DNA of 64,000 bases from Lachancea kluyveri NRRL Y-12651 (Eukaryota; Ascomycota; Saccharomycetes; Saccharomycetales; Saccharomycetaceae). The position numbers and the translations under genes are program-made. Within the stretch, counting starts at the first letter, position 1, and each line of letters begins with the position of its first letter. A model generated the notes under the pieces. The model was not told where the DNA came from, did no database searches, and worked only from the letters and a program-made list of their open reading frames with translations. Positions 62,679-64,000 of the stretch are shown here, in pieces. The DNA lies in assembly GCA_000149225.2 (NCBI GenBank), contig CM000688.1, positions 1 through 64,000 on the forward strand, in the 5' to 3' direction.

Positions 62679-63446
62679 TTATTTCAAGTCAAACAATTCG
62701 TTCAAGATCCTGACGGTGTCAACTGGAGAGTTAACAGCGTGACCAACGGTTCTTGGGTCTTCATAGATTTCGTAATCGTTACCACCCTTACTGGTCTTGT
62801 CACCGAAGAAATGGATTTCGGTAAAGCCGTCCTTTTCAACATGTTGTAGACAGTAGGTTTTGTCCCAGCCGGTTGGGAAAACGTCAAAGGAGATTTGACC
62901 ACCGATGGAAAAGGTCAACTTCAAGTGCTGAAATTCTTTTTTTAAAGCTTCAACGAATTTAGCTCTAATTTGGTGCACTTTGTCGTACTTTTCGAATTCG
63001 ATACGTTCAACAGTAGAAGCGTTTCTACCGATAGGAGAAACGTTGATCATACCATTTCTGAATTCCAAGAAAGTACCTCTTCTGATTGGCAAGTCGATTT
63101 CACTCAAGTACTTCAAGATGAACTTGGCCAACTTGTTGTATTCTTCTTCACCGATCCAGTTGATGAAGGATTGGGAAGCCAGCTTTTCACCCAACCTGTA
63201 AGCAGTCAACCCGTTTTCAGAGAAAGCGTAGTCGAAATCGCTCAAAACGTTAGGGCCCAACTGTTCGACTTGCTTGCTCAAGTCAGAACCGCCAACGAAA
63301 CCAATGACACACTTCTTTCTCAACTTGGCCAAGGTGTCTCTGACTTCGTCGGAGATAGTCAATCTAGCAGGTGTCAGGGTACCGTCAACGTCAAACAAAA
63401 CTAAGGTTTTTGGTTGTTCCTTGTATTCAAATTCTTTGGCAGACAT
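62679..63446 (-). CDS. SEC53: Phosphomannomutase Sec53
   Basis: The 255-residue protein (S. cerevisiae Sec53: 254) interconverts mannose-6-phosphate and mannose-1-phosphate in the cytosol, feeding GDP-mannose for glycosylation and GPI anchors. The HAD-type catalytic motif [12 protein letters not shown] holds the nucleophile at Asp19 and acid/base at Asp21. [60 protein letters not shown] and [18 protein letters not shown] are all invariant-type family blocks. Codon choice is strongly biased toward preferred yeast codons (many GGT, GTC, AAG), as expected for an abundant enzyme. Confidence 0.98.
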   Translation of the reverse strand: MSAKEFEYKEQPKTLVLFDVDGTLTPARLTISDEVRDTLAKLRKKCVIGFVGGSDLSKQVEQLGPNVLSDFDYAFSENGLTAYRLGEKLASQSFINWIGEEEYNKLAKFILKYLSEIDLPIRRGTFLEFRNGMINVSPIGRNASTVERIEFEKYDKVHQIRAKFVEALKKEFQHLKLTFSIGGQISFDVFPTGWDKTYCLQHVEKDGFTEIHFFGDKTSKGGNDYEIYEDPRTVGHAVNSPVDTVRILNELFDLK

Positions 63447-63910
63447 GTTGGAGCGAGTGTGGGTATGGTTATTTCTTCAAAGAGCTGTATCAAAAAGAGT
63501 GATAGTAGGTAAACAACGCCTGGCTGACAAGTTTAAAAAAGGACACCGCACGCGTTGGGTTTGGATGGTCCTCGAAAATTTTTCTCAGGCGTGTCTCGCA
63601 CCGGGTAATGGACGTCAGCAGTTGTCGAATACGATAGGAAACTGAGATTGGTAAGAGGCTATAGTTGCTGTAGAAACATGGATGATAAGAAGTACAGAAT
63701 ACCATACCGTTAAATCCAAACTGGGTTCTGCGCTAGGGCTAAGAACTTTGTACTGGCGGCCACAACAAGCTTTTCTACCAAAGCATGCCACCACTCCAAA
63801 TCCCTTTTCGGCGTGAGAAGTAGGCAGATTTTTAAAAAAATGGAATAAACCGGTCTGTAAATTATAGAAAAAGTACTAAATTAAGGTAGTATCTAAATAA
63901 TCGAACCAAT
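63447..63910. promoter_or_regulatory. SEC53 promoter and RPL10 3' flank
   Basis: A 464-bp interval upstream of SEC53 and downstream of RPL10, both on the minus strand. No distinct motif is called with confidence. Confidence 0.5.
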
Positions 63911-64000
63911 TTAGGCCTTGGTGAAGTATTCTGGGAATTCTCTGACGTTGTCTTCCAAAGAACCCTTCTTAGACAAGAACTTAACGAAAGCACCGTCGTC
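63911..64000 (-). CDS. RPL10: 60S ribosomal protein uL16 (Rpl10), 3' end only
   Basis: The window holds the last 29 codons and the stop. The peptide (DDGAFVKFLSKKGSLEDNVR then EFPEYFTKA) matches the C-terminus of S. cerevisiae Rpl10, an essential large-subunit protein at the tRNA-binding face. Codons are highly biased, as in ribosomal protein genes. The rest lies beyond the right edge. Order RPL10-(SEC53)-FMP25-BOS1-SIC1 fits YLR075W-YLR079W. Confidence 0.95.
   Translation of the reverse strand, partial: DDGAFVKFLSKKGSLEDNVREFPEYFTKA

Overview
The window is a chromosome left end of a budding yeast, almost certainly Lachancea (Saccharomyces) kluyveri. It opens with 21 perfect copies of a 26-bp repeat whose G-rich strand carries the TCTGGGTG core, matching from memory the 26-bp telomere repeat published for S. 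kluyveri. The right-hand genes interleave what in S. cerevisiae are two paralogous blocks: chromosome VI-left (SWP82, EMP47, RGD2, FMP32, SEC53, plus AGP3) and chromosome XII (SIC1, BOS1, FMP25, RPL10). That merged order is expected of a lineage that split off before the whole-genome duplication.

Layout. 1-2270: telomere array, decayed telomere-like units and a pyrimidine-rich tract. 2.3-34.7 kb: a gene-poor, AT-rich subtelomere. It holds scattered intact metabolic and transport genes: an NQO-type quinone reductase, a GRE2-family aldehyde reductase, SUC2 invertase, a Gxs1-like sugar:proton symporter, an RTA1/RSB1-family membrane protein and the FET4 iron transporter. It also holds two gene relics (aldo-keto reductase 3' end, cystathionine gamma-synthase-like fragment) and one solo Ty1-like LTR. 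34.7-45.6 kb: five consecutive host-gene pseudogenes (two MFS sugar-type transporters, a sulfatase, a SEO1/FEN2-like permease and AGP3), followed by a second solo LTR. 47.5-50.6 kb: two secreted proteins, the zincophore-like ZPS1 and the endopolygalacturonase PGU1. From 51.8 kb the window becomes dense, conserved core genome: SWP82, EMP47, a small SelW/Rdx-domain gene, RGD2, SIC1, BOS1 (intron after the ATG), FMP25, FMP32, SEC53 and the 3' end of RPL10.

Function. The accessory part is a nutrient-scavenging set: invertase with two Mig1-type sites, a high-affinity-type sugar symporter, low-affinity iron uptake with an Aft-type site, a zinc-responsive secreted protein with two Zap1-type elements, and pectin degradation. 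The pseudogene block looks like an abandoned uptake and hydrolysis module, possibly for sulfate esters. I found no tRNA, rRNA, CRISPR or centromere. I did not recognise a wholly new system; the strongest leads are the co-decayed sulfatase/transporter block, the regulatory sites, and an apparently missing arginine finger in RGD2.
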